Below, piece after piece: positions 43,418 through 51,889 of a stretch of 64,000 bases of DNA. The notes beneath the pieces are model-generated. The model was not told the DNA's origin, searched no databases, and saw nothing but the letters and a program-made list of their open reading frames with translations. How positions within the stretch are numbered: position 1 is the first letter of the stretch; the number at the start of each line of letters is the position of its first letter. Origin of the DNA: Spirosoma montaniterrae (GTDB lineage Bacteria > Bacteroidota > Bacteroidia > Cytophagales > Spirosomataceae); the NCBI RefSeq assembly GCF_001988955.1, contig NZ_CP014263.1, positions 1-64,000 of the forward strand, written 5' to 3'. The position numbers and the translations under genes were made by a program.

Positions 43418-44878
43418 ATGCCTTCGACTACACTCTCTCCCATTACGACTGCTCAAATTCAGGTTGCCTCTGAAATAGGTACACTCCGCCGACTGCTCAT
43501 CCATAGCCCCGACCGGGGGCTGGGAAAAGTAGTACCCTCAAAAGCCCAGGACTGGCTCTTTGAAGACATCGTAAACCTGAACATGATGCGTCGGGATGAA
43601 TATGATTATTACGTAAAACTGCTGCTGTATTTTCTCGACCCCGAAAAAGTCCAGGGCCGAAAAGCCGATACCACCCCCAATCGTAATTTTTTCAAGCCCG
43701 ACCACGACGACTATTTTCGATCCGATAAAGTCATTGATATTCAGGTGTTATTGACCGATATTTTGCAGAATGAGGTGATTCGGACAAAGTTGATAGCATC
43801 AATCTGCGGCATTGAACGCACGTCGTTCCAAACGCAGCAGCAGTTGCACGAATACGACCCCGTCGAACTGGCGAAAATTATGATCTCCGGTTCGCTGCCC
43901 GATCAGACGATGCTCTTTGCGCCCCTGCCAAACTTTATTTTTACCCGCGACATTGGCATTGTTATCAACGACCATATTCTACTGAACAAACCTGCTAAAC
44001 TGGCCCGCACCCGCGAAGCTTTGCTGGCGCAGTATTTCTTTCATTACCATCCGATTTTTGCCAGCTACCGCGACAAAATCATCGAGATTCCCGACAACGA
44101 ACACGCTTTTCTGCTGTCGGATACCGACGTAAATCGCGACGTAACCCGCTCGACGCTCGAAGGGGGCGACGTGATGATGATTGCACCCCGGCATTTGCTG
44201 GTGGGTGTTTCGGAACGCACTACGCTCTACGCGGCCCAACAGGTAATGCGGTTGGTATTCGAGAAAAACGTGGTCGATAAAGTTACCATCATCAAGATTC
44301 CGAAAAAGCGCGATTACATGCACATCGACACCGTGTTTACGCAGGTGAAACGTAATGTGTGGGTGTTGCTTGGCTCATTGGCCCGCACTGGCGACGAAGC
44401 CAAAAAACGCGACGTACTACATTTCTTCGCCCCCAAAGATATGTCGGAAGAATTGCGTATTCTTCAGTTTATCAAGGGATTAGAACATAAGCCCATCGAA
44501 ATCGAAAACCTTGAAGACTTGCTCACCGACATCAGCAAAAACGACCTGGGAGCTGCCGAGCCAGTCCGATTTATTTACTCCGGCAACAATGAGTTTCCGT
44601 TTGGTGCCCGCGAACAATGGACCGACTCCTGCAACCTTTTGGCCCTGAAAGACGGTGTCGTTGTTGGCTACGACCGCAACGACCGCACGCTCGAAGCGTT
44701 TCGGCAGGCTGGTTTCGACGTGGTGGGCGCGGCAGAACTCATCGAACGCTTCGAGGATGGAGAAGCCTCACCCCAAACGCTTGAGAATACGTTTATTATG
44801 CTCCCATCGGCTGAATTGAGCCGGGCGCGGGGCGGGTCGCATTGCATGAGTTTGCCGCTCCTGCGTGATGCAGTTTAA
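43418..44878 (+). CDS. Arginine deiminase family protein
   Basis: A 486-residue amidinohydrolase that should convert arginine to citrulline and ammonia. Family motifs are NFIFTRDIG (near 175), the block TLEGGDVMM near 245, the histidine in DYMHIDTVF and the catalytic cysteine in ARGGSHCMSLP close to the end. It is longer than standard ArcA (about 410) but like the Bacteroidota group. ATG 43418 is preferred; an upstream start adds eight residues. It precedes a CtlX-type gene in the same direction. Release of citrulline from arginine residues is less likely. Confidence 0.88.
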   Translation: MPSTTLSPITTAQIQVASEIGTLRRLLIHSPDRGLGKVVPSKAQDWLFEDIVNLNMMRRDEYDYYVKLLLYFLDPEKVQGRKADTTPNRNFFKPDHDDYFRSDKVIDIQVLLTDILQNEVIRTKLIASICGIERTSFQTQQQLHEYDPVELAKIMISGSLPDQTMLFAPLPNFIFTRDIGIVINDHILLNKPAKLARTREALLAQYFFHYHPIFASYRDKIIEIPDNEHAFLLSDTDVNRDVTRSTLEGGDVMMIAPRHLLVGVSERTTLYAAQQVMRLVFEKNVVDKVTIIKIPKKRDYMHIDTVFTQVKRNVWVLLGSLARTGDEAKKRDVLHFFAPKDMSEELRILQFIKGLEHKPIEIENLEDLLTDISKNDLGAAEPVRFIYSGNNEFPFGAREQWTDSCNLLALKDGVVVGYDRNDRTLEAFRQAGFDVVGAAELIERFEDGEASPQTLENTFIMLPSAELSRARGGSHCMSLPLLRDAV

Positions 44879-44902
44879 TTGGCGGCAAGCGCGTTTTTTT
44901 CG

Positions 44903-44910
44903 TAATTTCG
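44903..44910 (+). promoter_or_regulatory. Near-consensus -7 element ahead of ctlX
   Basis: TAATTTCG differs from TAnnTTTG by one base, as at the second CobW gene. It lies 30 bases before the ATG at 44940. Confidence 0.4.
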
Positions 44911-44939
44911 GGCCATTATTAACTCACTGACCACATACT

Positions 44940-45869
44940 ATGCAGTCTCAATCTACCTCTCGCATTCTGATGATTCGCCCGGTTCGGTTTGGCTTCAATA
45001 CTGAAACGGCAGAATCGAATGCGTTTCAGGACATCGACATGGCCGCGCAAACCAGAGACGTTGCCCAGGAAGATGCCCGGCGGGAGTTTGATGAGATGAC
45101 CCGCCAATTGCAGGCTGCGGGCGTTGAGGTGATGGTTTATGACGATACCGCTGACCCACATACGCCCGACTCTATTTTTCCCAACAACTGGGTCTCGTTT
45201 CATGCCAGCGGTACGGTGGTTCTATATCCGATGCAGGCCGAAAACCGGCGGCTCGAACGTCGGCAGGATATTATCGACGATCTTGCCCAGCGGTTTCACG
45301 TCTCGCGCATTGTTGACCTGACGCACTTCGAGCAGGAAGGCAAGTTTCTCGAAGGCACGGGCAGTATGGTTCTCGACCGGATGCACCGCGTGGCGTTTGC
45401 CTGCCTGTCGCCCCGCACACATCCCGACGTGCTGGCCGAATTCAGCCATCGAACCGGCTACCGGACCGTGGCCTTTCGGGCCGCCGATGCCAGCGGCAAG
45501 GCTATTTATCATACTAATGTGCTGATGTGCATTGCCGATACCTTCGCAGTGGTGTGCCTGTCGGCTATCACCGATCCCGACGAGCGGATTATGGTACGGC
45601 ATGAACTGGAAAAACTTAACAAGCGCGTAATCGATATTTCGCTGGAGCAGATGGCAAGTTTCGCCGGAAACATGCTGATGGTGATGACTCAGAAGGGCCA
45701 GAAACTACTGATTATGTCAGACCGAGCCTACGCATCGCTGACGCCAAAGCAAATTGACCTGATGGACGACTACGCTACGCTTCTGCATTTCGACCTGTCG
45801 ATGATTGAAGGCAACGGGGGTGGTTCGGCCCGCTGCATGATGGCCGAAGTACATCTGCCGCTCAAGTAG
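44940..45869 (+). CDS. ctlX: CtlX-type citrulline/arginine hydrolase family protein
   Basis: A 309-residue amidinotransferase-fold protein of the CtlX group (citrulline utilisation hydrolase). Blocks DSIFPNNWVSFH, EGTGSMVLDR, IYHTNVLMCIAD and the catalytic cysteine in GGGSARCMMAEV match the family. It follows the deiminase gene by 61 bases, so the two could act in sequence on arginine or its products. CtlX assignment rests on pattern match and context and is not proven. The stop codon forms the first base of a palindrome. Confidence 0.82.
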   Translation: MQSQSTSRILMIRPVRFGFNTETAESNAFQDIDMAAQTRDVAQEDARREFDEMTRQLQAAGVEVMVYDDTADPHTPDSIFPNNWVSFHASGTVVLYPMQAENRRLERRQDIIDDLAQRFHVSRIVDLTHFEQEGKFLEGTGSMVLDRMHRVAFACLSPRTHPDVLAEFSHRTGYRTVAFRAADASGKAIYHTNVLMCIADTFAVVCLSAITDPDERIMVRHELEKLNKRVIDISLEQMASFAGNMLMVMTQKGQKLLIMSDRAYASLTPKQIDLMDDYATLLHFDLSMIEGNGGGSARCMMAEVHLPLK

Positions 45870-45961
45870 AGACGCAAAATCTTGCGTCTCTTACCCGGAT
45901 GATTTTGTCACAAGATTTTGCGTCTCTTACTCAAATTGTTTTGTCACAAGATTTTGCGTCT
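45869..45961. repeat. Palindrome followed by 36-bp tandem units
   Basis: GAGACGCAA-AATC-TTGCGTCTC (45869-45890) is a perfect stem beginning at the last base of the ctlX stop. It is followed by TTTTGTCACAAGATTTTGCG units at 45903 and 45939, 36 bases apart. The tandem spacing resembles a CRISPR at first sight, but the units differ and have no spacers. Confidence 0.75.
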
Positions 45962-46005
45962 ACACGCACAAACGAATTAAGGGATTTTTCAGCTACTTGG
46001 TGGGT

Positions 46006-46446
46006 ATGGAAAGCAAGGATGTACGCTGGGAGCAGCGTTTTGCCAATTATAAAAAAGCGTTGAGCAAGCTTGCCGAAACCGTAACGCAAAGTAATCGGGA
46101 CGAATTATCGGAACTGGAGCAGGAAGGCTTAATCCAACGCTTTGAATATACCTATGAACTGGCTTGGAAAACCCTTCAGGATTTATTGCGGAACAAAGGC
46201 TACATAGATATTGCCGGGCCAAACCCAGTATTGACTCAGGCGTTTGCGGATGGCTATATAACCAATGCCGAAGGCTGGCGGCAAATGAAGAAAGCTCGGG
46301 AATTAACGTCGCACACGTACAATAGCGAAACAGCAGAGGAAATTGCCGGATCTGTGTTCAACTCCTATTATCAGCTATTGAAAAATCTGGAAATTCGGCT
46401 TGAGGAAGAACGTTACGGGCGTCAGTCAAATCTTGTTACGTTATGA
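46006..46446 (+). CDS. HepT-like HEPN toxin of a HEPN-MNT pair
   Basis: A 146-residue HEPN-family protein with the nuclease motif R-x4-H-x-Y (R98, H103, Y105 in ARELTSHTY). In known HepT-MntA pairs the HEPN RNase is silenced when the nucleotidyltransferase MntA adds AMP to the tyrosine. The rest is helical with the block FEYTYELAWKTLQDLL common to this family. It overlaps the MntA-like gene by four bases. ATG 46006 is preferred. Confidence 0.85.
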   Translation: MESKDVRWEQRFANYKKALSKLAETVTQSNRDELSELEQEGLIQRFEYTYELAWKTLQDLLRNKGYIDIAGPNPVLTQAFADGYITNAEGWRQMKKARELTSHTYNSETAEEIAGSVFNSYYQLLKNLEIRLEEERYGRQSNLVTL

Positions 46447-46766
46447 ATGCTGGATTACCAAATGAGATCCTGGAACAGATAACCACGGTTTTCCAGCGCA
46501 ATGAAGCAGTAGAACAGGCTATTCTCTACGGGTCGCGGGCGATGGGTACACACCGACTTGGCTCCGATATTGATTTGGCAGTTTCTGGCTCCGGCTTAAC
46601 ATTTAGTAAGCTGTTGAGTCTGATGAGCCAACTGGAAGACCTTGACCTGCTCTATTCGTTTGATGTTCAGCAACTTGAAAAAATCACGAATGCCGATCTG
46701 ATTGATCACATAAAACGGGTAGGCATCTGTATCTACACAGCCTCAGAAAGGGCGAATCAGGCATAG
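46443..46766 (+). CDS. MntA-like minimal nucleotidyltransferase antitoxin
   Basis: A 107-residue nucleotidyltransferase with the active motif GS-x10-DxD (GS at residues 30-31, D42 and D44). This is the exact form of MntA antitoxins that AMPylate HepT. Four bases overlap its HEPN partner. Its stop is convergent with the oxidoreductase gene 12 bases away. Catalytic residues are complete, so an active pair is likely. Confidence 0.87.
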   Translation: MNAGLPNEILEQITTVFQRNEAVEQAILYGSRAMGTHRLGSDIDLAVSGSGLTFSKLLSLMSQLEDLDLLYSFDVQQLEKITNADLIDHIKRVGICIYTASERANQA

Positions 46767-46777
46767 AACAGACTATA

Positions 46778-47800
46778 TCATTCCTCCGCCGACTGATAGA
46801 TTCGCTCGATAATACGCTGCAAAATGGCTCCTTGCCTGCCCGTGCAGACGGAGGAGGGCAGGCCGTCGCAGGCGTCTAAGAAAGCTGCCGTATTTTTTAG
46901 CTGAATGTCGATTTCTTCGAGGTGTGGAAACCGAATGTCGGCCAGTTCGCCAGCCAGTTCGGTATGTAGCGAAAACGGAAATAGTCGTACACCACCTTTT
47001 GTGCCGAAAAAGTCAAGATTGCGATCCTTTTCGGCTTCCATGTTGAGCGCGAACGACGCCGACAGCATTATCGATGCTTTGTTGGGAAACTTGAGGTAAG
47101 CCACTGCTGCGTCATCGACCTCAAATGTTTGCGGATTCCATTGTCCCAGCAAACCTTTGCCACCCGCTTTGCCGATAAAATCATACGTGTTGCCCACCAC
47201 CTGATTGGGGGAAGGATAACCCAGCGCACATAAAGCCAAATCGAGTACGTGAACGCCGAGGTCGATTAACGCGCCCCCGCCCTGCATTGCCTTATCTGTG
47301 AAATAACCCCAGCCCGGAATGCCCCGCCGACGCAGAAAATGCGCTTTGATGTGATAAATATCACCCAGTAGCCCATCGGCCTGACATCGGCGCAGCAGCG
47401 CAAACTCTGCCGACTGCCGAAGTTGAAAATTGTAGCCCAGCATCAGGTTGCTGCGTTCGGCCAGATCGGCCATTTCCTGGGCTTGCTGAGCGGTAATGGC
47501 GGGTGGCTTCTCGCAGAAAACGTGGCAGTTGTTTGCCAACGCTTCCATCGTTTGCGAATAGTGTAGCAGATTGGGGGTGCATATAACTACCACGTCGGGC
47601 CTGGCCTGTGCGTAGAGGTCGGCGGTGTTGGCAAAAGCGTGGGGGATACCGTGCTTATCGGCCAGCGTGCGGGCTTTGCTAAGGTCACGACTACATACGG
47701 CTACCACCTCAACCCGCTCGGCCAATTGGCGAAGGGCTGGAATGTGGTTTTTGTCGGCAATATTGCCCCCGCCAAGAATGGCGACTCTACGTGTTGACAT
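46778..47800 (-). CDS. Gfo/Idh/MocA family oxidoreductase
   Basis: A 340-residue NAD(P)-dependent oxidoreductase. The nucleotide-binding motif is AILGGGNIADKNHIPAL at the N-terminus, and the EKPP motif of the family is in HVFCEKPPAITAQQA near residue 95. The C-terminal domain holds GGGALIDLGVHVLDLAL. The substrate, usually a sugar or inositol, is not predictable. ATG 47800 is chosen; the upstream frame runs through the MarR promoter. It is divergent from marR. Confidence 0.9.
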   Translation of the reverse strand: MSTRRVAILGGGNIADKNHIPALRQLAERVEVVAVCSRDLSKARTLADKHGIPHAFANTADLYAQARPDVVVICTPNLLHYSQTMEALANNCHVFCEKPPAITAQQAQEMADLAERSNLMLGYNFQLRQSAEFALLRRCQADGLLGDIYHIKAHFLRRRGIPGWGYFTDKAMQGGGALIDLGVHVLDLALCALGYPSPNQVVGNTYDFIGKAGGKGLLGQWNPQTFEVDDAAVAYLKFPNKASIMLSASFALNMEAEKDRNLDFFGTKGGVRLFPFSLHTELAGELADIRFPHLEEIDIQLKNTAAFLDACDGLPSSVCTGRQGAILQRIIERIYQSAEE

Positions 47801-47835
47801 GCTGCAAATAAATTGAAAAATATTTTCTTGATTTT

Positions 47836-47851
47836 GTTTGCACATACAAAT
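47836..47851. promoter_or_regulatory. Putative MarR operator at its own promoter
   Basis: GTTTGCACATACAAAT covers the -33 element of the MarR gene. Read on the other strand it resembles the site at 48392-48403 (ATTTGTATGTGCAAAC against TATTGCATGTGCAAGC, 12 of 16 agreeing). This suggests autorepression. Confidence 0.5.
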
Positions 47852-47867
47852 ATGCTTTTTACCTTTG
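47837..47867 (+). promoter_or_regulatory. Consensus promoter of the MarR gene
   Basis: TTTG at 47837-47840, a 19-base spacer and TACCTTTG at 47860-47867 match the Bacteroidota consensus exactly. The leader to the ATG at 47890 is about 18 bases. Confidence 0.75.
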
Positions 47868-47889
47868 TTGCACCAATATGGAATAAGCC

Positions 47890-48354
47890 ATGAACAACGA
47901 AGTTGAAGCAACCATAGCCGAAGAGACCAAGAGCGTGACGCGATACAGTGCGTGTCTGCTGTTTTCGGCTAACGCGCTGGCGCGGGCCATCACGGCCATT
48001 GGCGACGACGAGTTTGGTCGGTTTGGCCTATCGTATTCACATGCGTATCTGCTCTGCGAAGTCGTTGATCAGCCTGGCGTAACGCCCTCTGAATTGAGCG
48101 AAACGTTGTATCTGACTCCTTCGACTATTACACGATTAGTCGAAAAACTGGAACAGAAACACCTGCTCCGGCGCGAGTCGGAGGGGAAGAAAACGCTGAT
48201 TTACGCTACGCTCGACGGTGAAGCTTTGCGCCCCGCCATAGCCGAAGCCTGGCAGCGGGTAGGAGCACGGTACTCACAAGCTATTGGTGAGGAGAACGTC
48301 TGTCAATTTACACAACAGGTGTTTAGAGCCGCGCAGTCGCTGGAGGCTATCTAA
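47890..48354 (+). CDS. MarR family transcriptional regulator
   Basis: A 154-residue regulator with a MarR winged helix-turn-helix. The recognition region is LSETLYLTPSTITRLVEKLE (about residues 77-96) and the wing RRESEGKKTLIYATLDGEAL. Ligand and targets are unknown. The same site type lies at its own promoter and ahead of the small gene and NmrA gene that follow, so it probably represses all three. It is divergent from the Gfo/Idh/MocA gene. Confidence 0.9.
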   Translation: MNNEVEATIAEETKSVTRYSACLLFSANALARAITAIGDDEFGRFGLSYSHAYLLCEVVDQPGVTPSELSETLYLTPSTITRLVEKLEQKHLLRRESEGKKTLIYATLDGEALRPAIAEAWQRVGARYSQAIGEENVCQFTQQVFRAAQSLEAI

Positions 48355-48370
48355 CGGTAAAGATTTACCG
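48355..48370. terminator. Short inverted repeat at the end of marR
   Basis: CGGTAAA-GA-TTTACCG begins at the base after the marR stop. A seven-base stem with a two-base loop is a weak hairpin, so it may be a protein-binding palindrome rather than a terminator. Confidence 0.4.
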
Positions 48371-48391
48371 CCTGATATACAGATAGAATTA

Positions 48392-48403
48392 TTGCATGTG
48401 CAA
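48392..48403. promoter_or_regulatory. Second putative MarR operator
   Basis: TTGCA-TG-TGCAA is an inverted repeat 22 bases before the start of the small gene at 48425, and it agrees with the site at the marR promoter. No clear TAnnTTTG element lies near it. Confidence 0.45.
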
Positions 48404-48424
48404 GCAAATTAACAACAAACAGTC

Positions 48425-48634
48425 ATGAAAACGAACGAACAACCCATTGGCCTGATGCTGGGTAACGGCAACGAAACCACAAAAGACATATGCCGTTCGC
48501 TGGCGAAAAATGGCGTTTCGGCCATTGTAATCCAAAAGGAAGGGAGCGCGATAACCGATGTAGAACCGCCCCGTCAATGGTCGGGTCAGCCTGGTAAGGA
48601 CCTGTTTTTTAATGGCTGGAAGTTGCTTTTTTAA
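48425..48634 (+). CDS. Small protein between marR and the NmrA gene
   Basis: A 69-residue open frame in good position: it begins 22 bases after the second putative operator and ends 24 bases before the NmrA gene. The first half (PIGLMLGNGNETTKDICRSL) could be the start of a nucleotide-binding fold, but no family can be named. It may be a small regulator, a remnant of a dehydrogenase, or non-coding. Confidence 0.5.
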   Translation: MKTNEQPIGLMLGNGNETTKDICRSLAKNGVSAIVIQKEGSAITDVEPPRQWSGQPGKDLFFNGWKLLF

Positions 48635-48657
48635 TCTTTTCACTTTTCATTATTACC

Positions 48658-49545
48658 ATGCATTACGTCATCACTGGCTCGTTGGGCCACACGGGTAAAC
48701 CCATTACAGAAGGTCTTATCAACGCAGGCCATACCGTTACGGTTGTAACAAGCAAAGCCGAGAATACGGCTGCTATTGAAGCACTTGGCGCGAAAGCCGC
48801 CGTTGGCAGTGTAACCAATGCTGATTTTGTGCGCGATGCTTTCGCTGGTGCCGATGCCGTCTATCTGCTCATCCCCTCCAATTGGGGCGTTACCAACTGG
48901 CGCGGGTTTCAGAACGAAATCGCTGATAATTACATTGCCGCTATCAAAGCCCACGACATTCGCTTTTCGGTTCTGCTGAGCAGCGTAGGGGCGCACATGG
49001 GCAATGGTGCCGGTCCGGTCGACGGGCTGCACGATGCCGAGCAGAAACTGTCGCAGGTGGCCGGGTTGAACAACCTCTTTCTGCGGCCTTCCTACTTCAT
49101 GTACAACCTCCTCAGCATGATTGGCATGGTAAAAGGTGCGGGTATTATGGGCAGCAACTTTGGTACTGATACCGTTATATTAACGCATACCGATGACATT
49201 GCCGACGTAGCTCTTCAGGCACTGCTGAACCTTGACTTCACCGGCAATCGGGTTCAGTATATTGCGAGTGACGAGCGCACGGGACCCGAAATTGCCCGTG
49301 TTCTGGGCGAAGCTGTAGGCAAACCCGAAACGCCCTGGATTGTGTTTGAGGACGAACAAAGCCGACAAGGCATGTTGCAGGCTGGTATAAACGAAGAGAT
49401 TGCCAATAATTACACCAAATTAGGCGAGGCCATGCGGACGGGTGAGATGCAGGCCGATTTCTTAGCCAATAAGCCAGCGCATTACGGCAAAATCAAACTG
49501 GAAGATTTCGCCAAAAACGAATTTGCCCCCGCCTTTGGAGCGTAA
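48658..49545 (+). CDS. NmrA-like NAD(P)-binding protein
   Basis: A 295-residue atypical short-chain dehydrogenase of the NmrA/HSCARG type. The nucleotide motif is ITGSLGHTGKPITEGL at the N-terminus; a Tyr-x3-Lys site is not clear. Members sense or use NAD(P)H; many are quinone reductases. It lies downstream of the MarR gene and of a copy of its putative operator, in the arrangement usual for MarR-regulated redox or quinone stress genes. A long hairpin ends it. Confidence 0.87.
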   Translation: MHYVITGSLGHTGKPITEGLINAGHTVTVVTSKAENTAAIEALGAKAAVGSVTNADFVRDAFAGADAVYLLIPSNWGVTNWRGFQNEIADNYIAAIKAHDIRFSVLLSSVGAHMGNGAGPVDGLHDAEQKLSQVAGLNNLFLRPSYFMYNLLSMIGMVKGAGIMGSNFGTDTVILTHTDDIADVALQALLNLDFTGNRVQYIASDERTGPEIARVLGEAVGKPETPWIVFEDEQSRQGMLQAGINEEIANNYTKLGEAMRTGEMQADFLANKPAHYGKIKLEDFAKNEFAPAFGA

Positions 49546-49548
49546 CCG

Positions 49549-49646
49549 TTGAATGACGGAATGATTGAGTGATTGAATGATGGAATGGAACACTTAGGTA
49601 ATCGCTCCATTCCATCATTCAACCACTCAATCATTCCGTCATTCAA
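49549..49646. terminator. 41-base-arm hairpin between the NmrA and M28 genes
   Basis: Arms 49549-49589 and 49606-49646 match in 40 of 41 bases, the mismatch being G-U compatible, with a 16-base loop. Words TTGAATGA and GATTGAGTG match the repeat at 25855-25931. It lies between convergent genes. Confidence 0.85.
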
Positions 49647-49666
49647 TCACTCAACCACTCCCCACT

Positions 49667-51832
49667 TTATTTGCCTCCTCCCACACTGGCGGGGCTTCCC
49701 ATTCCCTGTGATAGAGCCATTAATTTTTCGCTCAGGGTAGTAATGGCTTTTTTGTACCGCGCTTCCAGATCGGGAAGATTAGCGGTCGACTTCAGCGAGG
49801 CTTCGTACAACAGGCCGGGCAACATCCACGACGCATAACCACTGTTGGGGTCCGACGAGGCATATAATGACCGATACCACGACCCGAACGCGTTGCCTTT
49901 GGGGTCGATAAAAGCCCGTTCAAGCAGTCGTAATTCGCGGTTTAGTTCGGCTAATCTGTCGGTGCGGCCACTTTTCAGGTAATTCTGCCGGGCGTTTTCG
50001 CAGGCATCGGCGTTCTTTTTCAAGTCGGCTACGGCGTCGAGCAGGGGTTGAATCGAGTACGAAGGCGCGTATTCCTGAATCTTCTTTTCAGCCGCTTTCA
50101 GGTGAACGGCAAGGTCGGTGGGGTAGCGCGTTGGGTCGTAGGGCACCAGGTCGGCGTTGGCGAGACGGAGTGTCATCGTACCCACAATCTGCTCCATCAT
50201 CGGCCCCATTTTATAGGTTGGGTCGGCGAATTTATCGTAAAAATAGAGGTCGTCGTACTGCGAATGGTAGAGCGTTGGGCCTTCCATACCCGCGCTTAAA
50301 GCCGGAATACCCACGTGCATATACGGCCCGATGTGGTCAGAACCCCCGCCGAGGTTGCCAATGGTTGGTTCGCCCGATTGCACTGCCGGCGCACTCGATC
50401 CTGTTACGCGGGTGGGATTGCCTGCCGCTTTCTGCGCCATCCAGTGCTGATACACGGTTTTGTTCGAGTCGGGGTACTGCACGGCCTGCGTGGCTTCAAT
50501 AATCAGCCTTTTCATACTTGGTGATGCACTCGCCCCAAACGTCCGGCCCGACACAGCCGCATCGTAGTTCATGTAGGCCACGGCCTTCTGCGTCAGCTCG
50601 TCGCGAAACTGTTCGCTCCACTCCGCCGAGCCAATCACGCCCGGTTCTTCGGCGTCCCAGTGAGCAACCTTAATCGTGCGTCGGGGCCGCTGACCGGCTT
50701 TTGCCAATTTGCCGAGCGATTCGGTCAGGCTTAGCAACATAGCCGTACCTGAGTTGGGGTCGGTGGCTCCGAAACTCCAGGCGTCGTAATGACACCCGGC
50801 AATAATCCATTCGTCGGGAAATTCGCTGCCCGTTAGTGTACCTACTACCTGATAAATTCGCTGAATGGCCCGTTCCTGCTTCACCATGAGCCGCACGCGC
50901 AGAGACGGGCTACCTTCGAGCCGGTACGTGAATGGCAATCCGCCCTGCCAGCCCGTTGGTACAGATTTTGCGCCGTTCATGCGTTTCAGGATTTCGACCG
51001 CCGAACCGTAGGGGAGGGGTGTTACCGGTATTTTGTGCAAGGCTACGTCTTTCTCTGCCAGACGTTTGGGGGTGTTTTTGGCATCCATTGGTAATGCCGC
51101 TTCACCGGGCGTCAGGGGGTCGCCGGTATAAGGAACCGTAAGTAACGACCCGCGCTGGATAATGCTTTCGGAGTAGAACGGGCCTTCAGGAAACGTCAGC
51201 CCGCGCATATAGCCCGAATCCTGCGGGTCGGTGAAAATAATAACGCCCACTGCCCCGGCAGCCTGTGCGAACTGCGCTTTGTAGCCCCGGAAATTGCCAC
51301 CGTATCGCGCCAGCACAATCTTACCCGCCACCGACACGCCCATATTTTTCAACTGCTCGAAATCTTCCTTGCGCCCGTAGTTAGCATACACCACCTCCGC
51401 CGTTACGTCGCCCGAACCCGACCAGGCGTTGTAACCCGGCGTCAGGCGCGGGTCGCTGGCATATTTGTCGTCTTTAAAGATAAATTCCTTTATGTTGATG
51501 GGCATTCGAACTGGTTCGACCAATTCAACGGCTATTTCGCCGGGGCCTTTGGGCAACAACACGTCGTGCGGGTAAATATCGACTTGCCAACCGGCTTTGC
51601 GCATGGTTTCGGCGATGTAGTCGCGCACTTGTTCATTCTCTTTCGAGCCGGTGATGTGGGGGACACTGCTCAACTTGATAAGGTGCGCCTTAAACGCTGC
51701 CGACGACTGTTGTTTTTTAAACTCGGTTTCGAGCTTAACCTGCGCATCCTGCCGCGCCGGAACAAATCCCGTCAGGTTCTGCGCCTGCGCATATGTCAAT
51801 GCTGATAAAGAAAGCAGTAGTAGTTTTTTCAC
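49667..51832 (-). CDS. M28 family metallopeptidase, glutamate carboxypeptidase II-like
   Basis: A 721-residue secreted zinc peptidase with an 18-residue signal peptide ending in AQAQ. A protease-associated domain (about 130-260), the M28 catalytic domain (about 340-560) and a transferrin-receptor-like dimer domain (about 600-710) give the PSMA/GCPII layout. Zinc ligands are visible in GCHYDAWSFGATDPN, the catalytic pair in HWDAEEPGVIG and the last histidine in LYHSQYDD. The likely role is release of amino acids from extracellular peptides. A -7 element stands at 51861-51868. Confidence 0.93.
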   Translation of the reverse strand: MKKLLLLSLSALTYAQAQNLTGFVPARQDAQVKLETEFKKQQSSAAFKAHLIKLSSVPHITGSKENEQVRDYIAETMRKAGWQVDIYPHDVLLPKGPGEIAVELVEPVRMPINIKEFIFKDDKYASDPRLTPGYNAWSGSGDVTAEVVYANYGRKEDFEQLKNMGVSVAGKIVLARYGGNFRGYKAQFAQAAGAVGVIIFTDPQDSGYMRGLTFPEGPFYSESIIQRGSLLTVPYTGDPLTPGEAALPMDAKNTPKRLAEKDVALHKIPVTPLPYGSAVEILKRMNGAKSVPTGWQGGLPFTYRLEGSPSLRVRLMVKQERAIQRIYQVVGTLTGSEFPDEWIIAGCHYDAWSFGATDPNSGTAMLLSLTESLGKLAKAGQRPRRTIKVAHWDAEEPGVIGSAEWSEQFRDELTQKAVAYMNYDAAVSGRTFGASASPSMKRLIIEATQAVQYPDSNKTVYQHWMAQKAAGNPTRVTGSSAPAVQSGEPTIGNLGGGSDHIGPYMHVGIPALSAGMEGPTLYHSQYDDLYFYDKFADPTYKMGPMMEQIVGTMTLRLANADLVPYDPTRYPTDLAVHLKAAEKKIQEYAPSYSIQPLLDAVADLKKNADACENARQNYLKSGRTDRLAELNRELRLLERAFIDPKGNAFGSWYRSLYASSDPNSGYASWMLPGLLYEASLKSTANLPDLEARYKKAITTLSEKLMALSQGMGSPASVGGGK

Positions 51833-51860
51833 AGGTAGTTTGGGAGAGATGGAAGAATGT

Positions 51861-51868
51861 CAAAGATA
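51861..51868 (-). promoter_or_regulatory. -7 promoter element of the M28 gene
   Basis: CAAAGATA reads TATCTTTG on the minus strand, a match to TAnnTTTG, 29 bases ahead of the ATG. Confidence 0.6.
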
Positions 51869-51889
51869 TAAAAAGGGGAACACGGATAA

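Noticed and set aside
45869..45961. CRISPR-like spacing of 36-base units
   Set aside because: Only two to three units, no unique spacers between them and no cas genes in the window.
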